Below the pieces are notes generated by a model. The model was not told the origin of the DNA, did no database searches, and saw only the letters and a list, made by a program, of their open reading frames with translations. A DNA stretch of 64,000 nt from Jejuia sp047345485 (GTDB taxonomy: Bacteria; Bacteroidota; Bacteroidia; Flavobacteriales; Flavobacteriaceae), in NCBI RefSeq assembly GCF_047345485.1, contig NZ_JBLFEN010000001.1, forward strand, positions 372,001-436,000, given 5' to 3'. Below, in pieces: positions 18,113 through 27,643 of this stretch. Each line of letters begins with the position of its first letter. Within the stretch, counting starts at the first letter, position 1. Both the position numbers and the translations under genes were made by a program.

Positions 18113-20653
18113 ATGGCAGAAGGAGAAAAACTGATACCTATTAATATTGAGGATGAGATGAAATCTGCGTACATTGATTATTCAATGTCGGTCATTGTGT
18201 CACGTGCATTACCAGATGTGCGAGATGGATTAAAACCAGTACACAGGCGTGTGCTTTATGGTATGCACGAACTAGGTGTTAGAGCAAATTCAGCTCATAA
18301 AAAATCTGCAAGAATAGTAGGTGAGGTTTTAGGTAAATATCACCCTCATGGTGACACATCAGTTTATGATGCTATGGTGCGTATGGCTCAAGAGTGGAGT
18401 TTACGTTATATGTTAGTAGATGGTCAAGGTAACTTTGGTTCTGTAGATGGTGATAGTCCTGCAGCAATGCGTTATACAGAAGCTAGGATGCAAAAGATAT
18501 CTGAAGAAATGTTAGCAGATATCGATAAAGAGACTGTAGATCATAAATTGAATTTTGATGATACCTTAAAAGAGCCAACAGTATTACCAACTAGAATACC
18601 TGGTTTGTTAGTAAACGGCGCCTCTGGTATTGCTGTAGGTATGGCAACAAATATGCCGCCACACAATTTAACTGAGGTAGTAAACGGCACCATTGCGTAT
18701 ATAGAAAATTCTGATATTGAGATTGAAGAGTTGATGACGCATGTAAAAGCACCTGATTTTCCTACTGGTGGTATCATTTATGGGTACGATGGTGTTAAAG
18801 ACGCCTTTCTTACAGGTAGAGGTAGAATTGTAATGCGTGCAAAAGCTAACATTGAAGAGGTTAATGGGCGCGAGTGTATTATTGTAGACGAGATACCTTA
18901 TCAAGTTAATAAAGCAGATATGATTAAGAAAACTGCTGATTTGGTTAATGACAAAAAACTAGAAGGTATTTCTACAATTAGAGATGAATCTGATAGAAAT
19001 GGAATGCGTATTGTTTATGTTTTAAAACGCGATGCTATTCCAAATATAGTATTAAACAAATTATATAAGTACACACAGCTACAGTCCTCATTTAGTGTAA
19101 ATAACATTGCGTTAGTTAACGGAAGACCACAACTTTTAAACTTAAAAGAATTAATACATTATTTTGTTGAGCATAGGCATGAAGTTGTTGTAAGACGTAC
19201 TACCTATGAATTGAGGAAAGCTGAGGAACGTGCTCATATTTTAGAAGGTTTAATAATTGCATCTGATAATATAGATGAAGTGATTAAAATTATACGTGCA
19301 TCTTCAAATGCAGATGAAGCGCGAAATAATTTAATTGAACGTTTTAAACTTTCTGAAATTCAAGCAAGAGCTATTGTAGAAATGCGCTTGCGTCAATTAA
19401 CAGGGTTAGAGCAAGATAAATTACGCACTGAATATGACGAGATTATAAAAACTATCGCTGATTTAAAAGATATACTTGATAATAAGGAGCGTAGAATGAA
19501 TATCATAAAAGATGAATTAGCAGTAATTCGTGACAAATATGGTGACGAACGTCGTTCTGTTATAGAATATGCAGGTGGAGACCTAAGCATTGAAGATATG
19601 ATACCTAATAAAAAGGTAGTTATAACTATATCTCACGCAGGATACATTAAACGTACATTACTTACAGAATACAAAACTCAAAATAGAGGTGGTGTTGGTC
19701 AAAAAGCATCCACAACGCGAAATGAAGATTTCTTAGAACATTTGTTTGTTGGAACTAATCATCAATACATGTTGTTTTTTACCCAAAAAGGAAAGTGTTT
19801 CTGGATGCGTGTATATGAAATTCCTGAAGGTGCAAAAACATCCAAAGGTAGAGCTATACAAAATCTTATAAATATTGAACAAGACGATAAGGTAATGGCC
19901 TTTATTTGTACTCAAGATTTAAAAGATGAAGACTATATTAATAGCCACTATGTAATTATGGCTACTAAAAAAGGGCAAGTTAAAAAAACATCCCTAGAGC
20001 AGTACTCTCGTCCTCGAACTAATGGTATTAACGCTATTACTATTAAAGAAGATGATGAATTGCTAGAAGCTAAATTAACTACAGGTGAAAGTCAAGTAAT
20101 GTTGGCGCTTAAATCTGGTAAAGCTATACGTTTTGAAGAAGCAAAAACACGTCCTATGGGTAGAAATGCTTCTGGAGTTCGCGGTATTAGACTTACTAAT
20201 GAGAAAACAGATGAAGTTATTGGTATGATAGCTGTAGATGACATGGAAAGTAATATTCTAGTTGTTTCAGAAAATGGTTATGGTAAACGTTCTAGTTTGG
20301 ATGATTACAGAATTACCAATAGAGGAGGGAAAGGTGTAAAAACTATTTCTATTACCGATAAAACAGGTAATTTAGTTTCTATCAAAAACGTAACTGATGG
20401 TGATGACCTTATGATTATTAATAAATCTGGAATAGCTATTAGAATGGCAGTTAAAGATTTACGAGTAATGGGACGCGCCACACAAGGAGTAAAACTTATT
20501 AATCTTAAAGGTAAAGATTCTATTGCAGCAGTAGCAAAAGTGATGCATGATGAGGATAATGTGGAAGATGTAGAAGGTATTGAAAACAGCAACGCTGTAA
20601 ATGATGGCACAACTGTTGATAATAAAGAAATAGATAACAACAATAATGAATAA
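18113..20653 (+). CDS. gyrA: DNA gyrase subunit A
   Basis: Subunit of the type II topoisomerase that introduces negative supercoils. The 846-residue protein has the winged-helix/tower breakage domain with catalytic tyrosine Y121 (AAMRYTEARM), the coiled-coil region at about 370-480, and a six-bladed C-terminal beta-pinwheel that includes the GyrA-box-like segment QNRGGVGQKAS. The quinolone region reads HPHGDTSVYDAMVR: the position of E. coli Ser83 is T82 and that of Asp87 is D86, a combination considered wild type in several flavobacteria. The C-terminal 30 residues are acidic and asparagine-rich. A TPR protein follows after 17 bases. Confidence 0.97.
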   Translation: MAEGEKLIPINIEDEMKSAYIDYSMSVIVSRALPDVRDGLKPVHRRVLYGMHELGVRANSAHKKSARIVGEVLGKYHPHGDTSVYDAMVRMAQEWSLRYMLVDGQGNFGSVDGDSPAAMRYTEARMQKISEEMLADIDKETVDHKLNFDDTLKEPTVLPTRIPGLLVNGASGIAVGMATNMPPHNLTEVVNGTIAYIENSDIEIEELMTHVKAPDFPTGGIIYGYDGVKDAFLTGRGRIVMRAKANIEEVNGRECIIVDEIPYQVNKADMIKKTADLVNDKKLEGISTIRDESDRNGMRIVYVLKRDAIPNIVLNKLYKYTQLQSSFSVNNIALVNGRPQLLNLKELIHYFVEHRHEVVVRRTTYELRKAEERAHILEGLIIASDNIDEVIKIIRASSNADEARNNLIERFKLSEIQARAIVEMRLRQLTGLEQDKLRTEYDEIIKTIADLKDILDNKERRMNIIKDELAVIRDKYGDERRSVIEYAGGDLSIEDMIPNKKVVITISHAGYIKRTLLTEYKTQNRGGVGQKASTTRNEDFLEHLFVGTNHQYMLFFTQKGKCFWMRVYEIPEGAKTSKGRAIQNLINIEQDDKVMAFICTQDLKDEDYINSHYVIMATKKGQVKKTSLEQYSRPRTNGINAITIKEDDELLEAKLTTGESQVMLALKSGKAIRFEEAKTRPMGRNASGVRGIRLTNEKTDEVIGMIAVDDMESNILVVSENGYGKRSSLDDYRITNRGGKGVKTISITDKTGNLVSIKNVTDGDDLMIINKSGIAIRMAVKDLRVMGRATQGVKLINLKGKDSIAAVAKVMHDEDNVEDVEGIENSNAVNDGTTVDNKEIDNNNNE

Positions 20654-20670
20654 CACTAATTAAATTAACA

Positions 20671-21918
20671 ATGAAAAAACAATTAATTATAGCTTTAGCA
20701 ATTTCTATAAGTGCATTTTCTTTTGCTCAAAAGAAAGAGCTTAAAGCTGTCGAAAAAGCTATTAAAAGCAATAATTTTGCTGAAGCTAAAACTGCACTGG
20801 CTATTGTTGAACCTATGTTAGGTTCATTAGATGAAAAATTATTAAGTAAATATAATTACTTAAAAGGCGTTGCTCTATATGCTAACGGTGCTGGGAGTAA
20901 TGCAGATATTGATACTGCAATTGAATTTTTAAATAAAGCCAAAAGCGGATACAAAGTAGAGGTTGGCCAGATTAAAAATGATATGGTTAATAAAATTTTG
21001 GATAAAGGTAATAAAGCCTATGAAGCCAAAAAATTTGGTGCTGCTTCTGAGTATTTTGAAAAACTATATAATTTAAGAAAACAAGATACTGTTTATTTAT
21101 ACTACGCAGCTGCTTCTGCAGTAAGTGCTCCAGATTATGACAAGGCTATTGTATTGTATGAGAAATTGAAAGACTTAAATTACAGTGGTATAGAAGAGAA
21201 ACTATATGCCGTAAATGTAAAAACTAATCAAAAGGAAGAGTTTCCAAATGAAGTTTTACGAAAAGCTTCTGTTGGTGCAAAAACTCATAATAACCCTACC
21301 AACGAGAAAACCGAATCTAAAAAAGGGGAGATTATAAAAAATGTAGCATTAATTTATATTTCGCAAGGAAATAACGACAAAGCTATTGATGCCATAAAAG
21401 ATGCTAGAGCTGAAGATCCTGATGATGTATCATTGATTTTATCTGAAGCTAATATTTATTATAAATTAGGAGATAAAGATAAATTTAAAGAATTGTTGGA
21501 ATTAGCAACAAAAAAAGATCCAGAAAATGTTGAATTACAATATAATTTAGGTGTAATTTCAGCTGAATCAGGCAATACCAACGAAGCCATGAGCTATTAT
21601 AAAAAAGCTTTAGAACTAAATCCTAATTATATTAACGCTTACATAAATAGTGCTGCTTTAGTTTTAGGAAAAGAAGAGCCTATTATTGATGAAATGAATA
21701 GTTTAGGAAGCTCTGCTGCTGATAATAGACGTTATGACGTACTACGCGAACAACGTCAAAATATATATAAAGAAGCAGTACCTTTTTTAACTAAAGCATT
21801 AGAAATAAATCCGCAAAGTATAAATGCTGCAAAAACTTTGATGAATATTTACAGTGTTCTTGGAGAAACTGATAAATTTAAAGCTATGAAAGCTAAAGTT
21901 GCAGAAATTGGGGGATAG
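20671..21918 (+). CDS. tetratricopeptide repeat protein, exported
   Basis: A 415-residue protein with a signal peptide (about 1-19, SISAFSFAQ) followed by tandem TPR helices across the whole length; clear units include ELQYNLGVISAESGNTNEAM with YYKKALELNPNYINAYI after it, and AVPFLTKALEINPQSINAAK. It should be a periplasmic or envelope-bound scaffold. It follows gyrA by 17 bases, and the same pairing is common in Flavobacteriia, but no functional tie to gyrase is known. A terminator follows. Confidence 0.85.
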   Translation: MKKQLIIALAISISAFSFAQKKELKAVEKAIKSNNFAEAKTALAIVEPMLGSLDEKLLSKYNYLKGVALYANGAGSNADIDTAIEFLNKAKSGYKVEVGQIKNDMVNKILDKGNKAYEAKKFGAASEYFEKLYNLRKQDTVYLYYAAASAVSAPDYDKAIVLYEKLKDLNYSGIEEKLYAVNVKTNQKEEFPNEVLRKASVGAKTHNNPTNEKTESKKGEIIKNVALIYISQGNNDKAIDAIKDARAEDPDDVSLILSEANIYYKLGDKDKFKELLELATKKDPENVELQYNLGVISAESGNTNEAMSYYKKALELNPNYINAYINSAALVLGKEEPIIDEMNSLGSSAADNRRYDVLREQRQNIYKEAVPFLTKALEINPQSINAAKTLMNIYSVLGETDKFKAMKAKVAEIGG

Positions 21919-21940
21919 TATTAGTATTTCTTATAAAAAC

Positions 21941-21977
21941 AAAAAAAACCAGAACATGTAGTTCTGGTTTTTTTTGT
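21941..21977. terminator. bidirectional terminator between the TPR gene and rocD
   Basis: AAACCAGAAC (21946-21955) pairs perfectly with GTTCTGGTTT (21961-21970); an A-run precedes and a T-run follows, so both convergent genes are served. Confidence 0.9.
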
Positions 21978-21985
21978 TTAAAAAA

Positions 21986-23266
21986 TTAATTTTCAAAAGC
22001 TTTTAAGGTCTTTATAATAATTGATACACAATCCAACAACTGAATTTTTGTCATTACCAAAGGAGGCGCAAAACGAATAATGTTACCATGTGTTGGTTTT
22101 GCCAATAACCCATTGTCCCGCAATGCTAAACATACTTCCCAAGCTGTATTACTGTTTTCATCATCATTAATTACAATAGCATTTAGTAAACCTTTGCCTC
22201 TAACTACATTTACAATAGTGCTTGTTTTTGCATATTCGTGTAACTCTGCCCTAAATAATTCACCTAATTCAAACGCGTTATTAGCTAAATTTTCTTCTTT
22301 CACAACTTCTAGAGCAGCTATGGCAACAGCAGCTGCTATAGGATTACCACCAAACGTACTACCATGATTCCCTGGTTTTATAACATGCATTATATCATCA
22401 TTAGCTAGTACAGCACTTACAGGGTAAACACCACCACTTAAGGCTTTACCTAAAATTAATATATCTGGTTTTACATCGGGGGTTTTACTACAATTTTTGT
22501 TATTACAAGAACAATTTCCGCAGGTAGCTAGTAAACGTCCTGTTCGGGCAATGCCTGTTTGTACTTCATCTGCGATAAATAAAACATTATAGGCATTACA
22601 TAAAGCCTTGGCAGCAATTAAATACCCTTCACTTGGTACATAAACGCCCGCTTCACCTTGAATGGGTTCAACCAAAAAACCAGCAACGTTTGGATTGCTT
22701 TTTAAAACATCTTCCAATGCTTGTAAATTATCATATTCAATCTTAACAAATCCTTTTGTATAAGGACCAAAATTTTCACGAGCTACAGGATCGTTAGAAA
22801 AAGATATAATAGTAGTTGTTCGTCCGTGAAAATTATTTTCACAAACTATAATTTCAGCCTCATTTTCATTAACACCTTTAATTTCATAAGCCCATTTACG
22901 TGCTAATTTTAAAGCTGTTTCTACAGCTTCAGCACCAGTATTCATTGGTAAAAGCTTATCAAATCCAAAGAGTTCGGTTGCATATTTTTCATACTTACCT
23001 AGCATATCGTTGTAAAACGCTCTGGAAGTCAATGTTAATGTTTTAGCTTGCTTCACCATAGCATTTATAATTTTGGGGTGACAATGCCCTTGGTTTACCG
23101 CAGAATATGCAGATAGAAAATCATAATACCGTTTCCCTTCAGCATCCCAAACATAAACGCCTTCACCGCGGCTTAACACTACGGGTAAGGGGTGGTAATT
23201 GTGGGCACCGTACTTGTTTTCCAAAGCTATTGCAGCTTCTGATGTTAATTGGTTTAAAATAGCCAT
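21986..23266 (-). CDS. rocD: ornithine--oxo-acid transaminase
   Basis: PLP enzyme of arginine/ornithine catabolism: ornithine plus 2-oxoglutarate to glutamate-5-semialdehyde plus glutamate. The 426 residues show the class III aminotransferase marks: NTGAEAVETALKLARKW, the FHGRT segment near residue 147, PLP-contacting DEVQTG (D233-G238) and Schiff-base lysine K274 (ILGKALSGG). Between these is a short cysteine-rich insertion with C249, C252, C254 and C259, absent from textbook ornithine aminotransferases and probably a lineage trait. It is monocistronic and convergent with the TPR gene. Confidence 0.93.
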   Translation of the reverse strand: MAILNQLTSEAAIALENKYGAHNYHPLPVVLSRGEGVYVWDAEGKRYYDFLSAYSAVNQGHCHPKIINAMVKQAKTLTLTSRAFYNDMLGKYEKYATELFGFDKLLPMNTGAEAVETALKLARKWAYEIKGVNENEAEIIVCENNFHGRTTTIISFSNDPVARENFGPYTKGFVKIEYDNLQALEDVLKSNPNVAGFLVEPIQGEAGVYVPSEGYLIAAKALCNAYNVLFIADEVQTGIARTGRLLATCGNCSCNNKNCSKTPDVKPDILILGKALSGGVYPVSAVLANDDIMHVIKPGNHGSTFGGNPIAAAVAIAALEVVKEENLANNAFELGELFRAELHEYAKTSTIVNVVRGKGLLNAIVINDDENSNTAWEVCLALRDNGLLAKPTHGNIIRFAPPLVMTKIQLLDCVSIIIKTLKAFEN

Positions 23267-23535
23267 TTCAAAAAAAATTAAAATATTTTTAATCCATCTA
23301 ATGCATGCTCATAAAGAACAATGATTTAAATGATTAACCTCGATTAACGAGCAAAATAACCATTCCTTCTGTACCTTTATTTTTCCGTAGCGTCCGAAAA
23401 AGCAGCGTGGGAGAGAAATCATCCCTGAATAATCTGCAAATTAATAATTTAAAAACAAAAAAATAAATCAAAAATGTGTCTTTTCATACTCATACTGTGT
23501 CTAATTCATATTAGTTAACCATAAAAAATATAATA

Positions 23536-24705
23536 ATGGACTATTTATCGAAACTATTAGACAATTTAATACCATCTATAGGTGGTAAACTTTCAAGTGC
23601 AATTGCTGCTTTATTAATTTTAATCATTGGCTGGTTTATAGCTGGTTTTGTAAAACGAATGATTGCGCGACTCATCAGAAAAACTGGTGTAGACAAAAAA
23701 CTCAACAATCCTAAAATAAATTTACCAAAGTTTATTAGTAAACTTGTTTACTTTTTAATTATGATTTTTGTTTTCATGCTAGCCTTAGAAAAACTTGGCA
23801 TGAGTGATGTTTTAGACCCTTTAAAGAATATGCTTAACAGCTTTACTGGATTTTTACCAAATATTATTGGTGCTGGTTTAGTGTGTTATATTGGGTATAT
23901 GCTTGCTACAATTGTATCAGAGTTGGTAGAGCTTTCTGGAGATTCAATCCAAAAACTTGTACCAAAACTAAAGTTACCAGAAAATCTCGATTTAATAAAA
24001 ATTATTAAAAAAATAGTTTTTATTTTTATTTTTATACCTCTATTAATTTCTGCTTTTAATATATTAAATATGGATGCGATTTCTGTTCCTGCTACTGATA
24101 TGTTAAAAGACTTTTTTGCAGCAATACCTAGAGTAATTGTAGCTGCACTAATATTAGTATTATTTGCTGTTGGTGGTCGTTTTTTAAGTGGATTAGCAAA
24201 AGATTTAATGTATAGCATGAACTTAAATAGTGTGTTTAATAAAATTGGACTTACCGCTATTACTGGAAATTCAAACTTAGTATCCATTATTGGTAATTTA
24301 ATTTACTTTTTCATTATTTTATTTGGTTTAACAACTGCAATAGAAAAATTAGAGTTTTCACTTCTTTCAGAAATTCTATATACTGTAACTAGCTATTCTG
24401 GAAAAATACTATTCGGTTTAGTAATATTAATGATTGGTAATTGGATATCTACAATAGCAGCAAATAGTTTTGCGAAAAAGGAATCTAATGTATTTATCGC
24501 CTCAATAATTAGAATTGCTATAATTGCTATTTTCTTAGCTATAGGCTTAAGAACTATGGGTATAGCAGATGATATTATTAACTTAGCCTTTGGTATTTCT
24601 TTAGGAACTGTAGCGTTAACCATTATTTTATCTTTCGGATTGGGAGGTAGAGAAGCTGCAGGAAAACAAATGGAAAAAATTCTAGATAAGTTTAATAAAA
24701 AGTAA
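23536..24705 (+). CDS. mechanosensitive ion channel family protein (TM-helix repeat type)
   Basis: A 389-residue inner-membrane protein with several conserved-TM-helix repeats rather than a canonical MscS core: hydrophobic segments occur at about 13-33, 70-90, 105-130, 160-185, 205-225, 265-285, 300-320 and 335-375. The repeat signatures are FLPNIIGAGLVCYIGYMLA, AIPRVIVAALILVLFAVGG and YSGKILFGLVILMIGNWIS. The end reads LSFGLGGREAAGKQMEK, the MscS-like pore-lining motif. It probably eases osmotic downshock; gating is unproven. A 269-base ORF-free gap lies upstream, containing a CTCG-ATTAA-CGAG hairpin near 23340. Confidence 0.85.
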   Translation: MDYLSKLLDNLIPSIGGKLSSAIAALLILIIGWFIAGFVKRMIARLIRKTGVDKKLNNPKINLPKFISKLVYFLIMIFVFMLALEKLGMSDVLDPLKNMLNSFTGFLPNIIGAGLVCYIGYMLATIVSELVELSGDSIQKLVPKLKLPENLDLIKIIKKIVFIFIFIPLLISAFNILNMDAISVPATDMLKDFFAAIPRVIVAALILVLFAVGGRFLSGLAKDLMYSMNLNSVFNKIGLTAITGNSNLVSIIGNLIYFFIILFGLTTAIEKLEFSLLSEILYTVTSYSGKILFGLVILMIGNWISTIAANSFAKKESNVFIASIIRIAIIAIFLAIGLRTMGIADDIINLAFGISLGTVALTIILSFGLGGREAAGKQMEKILDKFNKK

Positions 24706-24727
24706 TTTAGAAATAAATATATTAAGA

Positions 24728-24759
24728 AAAACTGCTTGATCACTCAAGCAGTTTTTTTG
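24728..24759 (+). terminator. Rho-independent terminator
   Basis: ACTGCTTGA (24731-24739) pairs with TCAAGCAGT (24744-24752); seven T follow. Confidence 0.9.
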
Positions 24760-24849
24760 TTTTTATGTTATAGGGATTAGCTTATATCTTACGTCAAAAA
24801 TTTTAATAAATATAATTTGAATTAAAACTTATTTATTTACCGCTATTCT

Positions 24850-24857
24850 TATTTTTG
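24850..24857 (+). promoter_or_regulatory. -7 box directly ahead of rlmD
   Basis: TATTTTTG fits TAnnTTTG and ends only four bases before the rlmD ATG, which would put transcription start at or beside the start codon. Confidence 0.4.
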
Positions 24858-24861
24858 CAGT

Positions 24862-26277
24862 ATGTCGAGAAGAAGAAATTCAAAAAGAAAAATATTTGAA
24901 CACTTAGAAGTTATAGATGCAGGTGCTAAGGGCAAAACCGTTGCTAAAGCACCCGATGGTAAAATAGTGTTTTTACCTAATGCTGTACCCGGTGATGTTG
25001 TAGATGTGCAAACCTTTAAGAAGCGAAAAGCATATTACGAAGGTAACGCTATAAAATTTCATAAACGCTCTGATAAACGAGTAAATCCCCAGTGCGATTA
25101 TTTTGGAACTTGTGGCGGTTGCAAGTGGCAAGATATGGGGTATGAGCATCAATTATTTTACAAGCAGAAAGAAGTTGTGAATAACCTAACTAGAATAGGG
25201 CATATTGATTTACCCGAAGTTACTCCAATTTTAGGCGCTAAAAATCAATATTTTTATAGGAATAAAATGGAATTTTCGTTTAGCGATAGCCGTTGGTTAA
25301 CGCAAGATGAAATAAAATCTGATGATGATTTAGGTGATAGAAATGCACTTGGATTTCATATTCCAGGAATGTGGGATAAGATTTTAGATATCGATAAATG
25401 TCATTTACAAAGAGAGCCATCAAATGCTATTAGAAATGCTGTAAAACAATTTGCTGTAGAAAATGGTTTAGAGTTTTTTAACACCAGAAATCAAACAGGT
25501 CTTCTAAGAACTATGATGATTCGTACATCTAGTACTGGGGATGTTATGGTGCTTGTTCAGTTTTTTAAAGAAGACACTAAAAAACGAGAATTACTTTTAG
25601 ATTTTATTACTGAAAAATTTCCCGAAATCACATCTTTACAATATGTAATTAACGGAAAAGGAAATGATACTATTTATGATCAAAAAGTGATTTTGTATAA
25701 AGGGCAAGATCATATTTTTGAAGATATGGAAGGTTTAAAATTCAAAATTAATGCAAAATCCTTTTATCAAACAAATTCTGAGCAAGCATATGAGTTGTAT
25801 AAGATAACCAGAGATTTTGCTGGTTTAAAAGGTGATGAGTTGGTTTATGATTTATATACAGGAACAGGAACAATAGCACAATTTGTTGCAAAACAGGCTA
25901 AAAAAGTTATAGGTGTAGAATCTGTACCAGACGCTATTACTGCAGCTAAAGAAAATGCACAATTAAATAACATTAATAACGTTGAATTCTTTGTTGGAGA
26001 TATGAAACAGGTATTTAATGATGATTTTATCTTACAACATGGGCAACCTGATGTTGTAATTACCGATCCGCCAAGAGATGGCATGCATAAAGATGTTGTA
26101 GCACAATTGCTTAATATAGCAGCGAAAAAAATAGTATATGTAAGTTGTAATAGTGCCACACAAGCACGAGATTTAGCCTTATTAGATGATATGTATAGCG
26201 TTACAAAAGTACAACCAGTAGATATGTTTCCACAAACGTTTCATGTAGAGAATGTTGTTTTATTAGAAAAAAGATAA
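24862..26277 (+). CDS. rlmD: 23S rRNA (uracil-C5)-methyltransferase RlmD
   Basis: Transfers methyl from SAM to C5 of a uracil in 23S rRNA (U1939 in E. coli numbering). The 471 residues comprise an N-terminal TRAM-like RNA-binding domain (10-70, NAVPGDVVDVQ), an iron-sulfur site with C78, C84, C87 and C180 (CDYFGTCGGC and DKCHLQ), a central RNA-contact region, and a Rossmann methyltransferase domain with LVYDLYTGTGTIAQFVAKQA, the DPPRDGMHKD motif and catalytic cysteine in IVYVSCNSATQARDL. It is the first of three genes shared with DUF6452 and DUF6048 proteins in this lineage; spacing to the next is 12 bases. Confidence 0.93.
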   Translation: MSRRRNSKRKIFEHLEVIDAGAKGKTVAKAPDGKIVFLPNAVPGDVVDVQTFKKRKAYYEGNAIKFHKRSDKRVNPQCDYFGTCGGCKWQDMGYEHQLFYKQKEVVNNLTRIGHIDLPEVTPILGAKNQYFYRNKMEFSFSDSRWLTQDEIKSDDDLGDRNALGFHIPGMWDKILDIDKCHLQREPSNAIRNAVKQFAVENGLEFFNTRNQTGLLRTMMIRTSSTGDVMVLVQFFKEDTKKRELLLDFITEKFPEITSLQYVINGKGNDTIYDQKVILYKGQDHIFEDMEGLKFKINAKSFYQTNSEQAYELYKITRDFAGLKGDELVYDLYTGTGTIAQFVAKQAKKVIGVESVPDAITAAKENAQLNNINNVEFFVGDMKQVFNDDFILQHGQPDVVITDPPRDGMHKDVVAQLLNIAAKKIVYVSCNSATQARDLALLDDMYSVTKVQPVDMFPQTFHVENVVLLEKR

Positions 26278-26289
26278 TTAGTTGATGTA

Positions 26290-26847
26290 ATGAAAAAAGT
26301 AGGTACACTTATTTTAATGCTTGTATTGGTAGGCAACTACAGTTGCGAACGCGACGATTTGTGTCCCGCCTCTACACAAACTACAGCAAGATTGGTTATA
26401 GAGGCTTTTGATGTATCTATACCTGATGATAGTAAAAATATTTTTGGATTACGTATTGAAGGTATTGGGAATGATGGTGAAGGTATAGGCGTTTTAGAAG
26501 ATTTTAACGTAATTAGTGCAAGTACTTTGATACTACCACTTAGAACGGATGCAGACGAGACAAAGTACAAATTACATAGAGATTTCTCAATAAATAATAA
26601 TGGAACCCCAGATGACACTAGTGATGATTTTACAGAGGGGAATGAAGATATTATTACTATAACATATATTAGAGATGATGTATTTGTATCCAGAGCCTGT
26701 GGTTTTAAAACAGTTTTTAATAATGTACAAATTACCATTGATGCAGAAGATTTAGATGATGATGAATGGATACGATCTATACAAACTGAAAATGATAACC
26801 AAATTATAGAAAATGAAGCAGAAGCACATTTTATATTATTGCACTAG
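26290..26847 (+). CDS. DUF6452 family lipoprotein
   Basis: A 185-residue lipoprotein precursor: hydrophobic leader, then VGNYSC with the acylated cysteine at about residue 19. The mature part starts CERDDLCPASTQTTARLVIE and is beta-rich and acidic, ending HFILLH. I recognise it as the DUF6452 family, which sits between rlmD and a DUF6048 gene in flavobacteria. Its 3' end overlaps the next gene by 35 bases in another frame, so translation is probably coupled. Function unknown. Confidence 0.82.
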   Translation: MKKVGTLILMLVLVGNYSCERDDLCPASTQTTARLVIEAFDVSIPDDSKNIFGLRIEGIGNDGEGIGVLEDFNVISASTLILPLRTDADETKYKLHRDFSINNNGTPDDTSDDFTEGNEDIITITYIRDDVFVSRACGFKTVFNNVQITIDAEDLDDDEWIRSIQTENDNQIIENEAEAHFILLH

Positions 26848-27562
26848 TATAGTGCTGCTTATTTTAGTGTGTTCAGGTACTGTACAAGCACAAAATAAAA
26901 GTACACCTAAAACTCGGAAGGATTCTACAGTCGTAAAAATAAAATATGGATTACGTGTTGGTGTTGATACAGGGAAACTCATACGCTCGTTTTTAGATGA
27001 TGGTTATACTGGTTTAGAATTAGTAGCAGATTATCGTATTACCAAAAAACTATACGTTGCAGGCGAATTAGGTAATGAAGAACGCATTATAACTACTGAT
27101 TTTTTAAATACTACAACCCAAGGCAGCTATATAAAAGCAGGTATAGATTACAATTTATATCAAAATTGGTTAGACATGGATAATATGGTGTTTTTTGGCT
27201 CCCGTATAGGGTTTAGCTCGTTTAACCATACCATCAATGAATATCAAATATATGCCACAGATCAATATTGGGCACCACAAAATACAGTTGCCGATGGTCT
27301 AGAAATAGATGGCTTAACAGCTATTTGGGTAGAAATGATTATGGGATTAAAAGCAGAATTATTTACAAATCTTTATTTTGGATTAAATCTACAGCTTAAG
27401 GTGTTGGCTACTGAAACTAAGCCTGATAATTTTAAAAACATATATATACCAGGATTTAATAAAACCTATGATAGTACCAGTATTGGTGTAGGTTATGGGT
27501 ATACACTATCTTATAGAATACCGCTTTATAAAAAGGAAAAGGTTATTGCGCCTGTGCAGTAG
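26813..27562 (+). CDS. DUF6048 family outer-membrane protein
   Basis: A 249-residue protein with a signal peptide (about 1-26, CSGTVQAQ) and a barrel-like mature part (YGLRVGVDTGKLIRSFLDDG, AGELGNEERII and a C-terminal GYTLSYRIPLYKK). It matches the DUF6048 family that accompanies DUF6452 and RlmD. The ATG at 26813 lies 35 bases inside the previous gene; the leader peptide starts there, so this start is sound. A pair of lipoprotein and barrel produced by coupled translation suggests a joint envelope role, which is inference. Confidence 0.82.
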   Translation: MKQKHILYYCTSIVLLILVCSGTVQAQNKSTPKTRKDSTVVKIKYGLRVGVDTGKLIRSFLDDGYTGLELVADYRITKKLYVAGELGNEERIITTDFLNTTTQGSYIKAGIDYNLYQNWLDMDNMVFFGSRIGFSSFNHTINEYQIYATDQYWAPQNTVADGLEIDGLTAIWVEMIMGLKAELFTNLYFGLNLQLKVLATETKPDNFKNIYIPGFNKTYDSTSIGVGYGYTLSYRIPLYKKEKVIAPVQ

Positions 27563-27643
27563 TTTTTATATTTTTAAGTTATTAATAGTTACAATGATAC
27601 TATTATTCTAAACTATATTAACACCTGTATGTTTAAGTATTTG

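Noticed and set aside
18350..18375. Quinolone-resistance mutation in gyrA
   Set aside because: Threonine at the Ser83 position with aspartate at 87 is the normal state in several flavobacteria.
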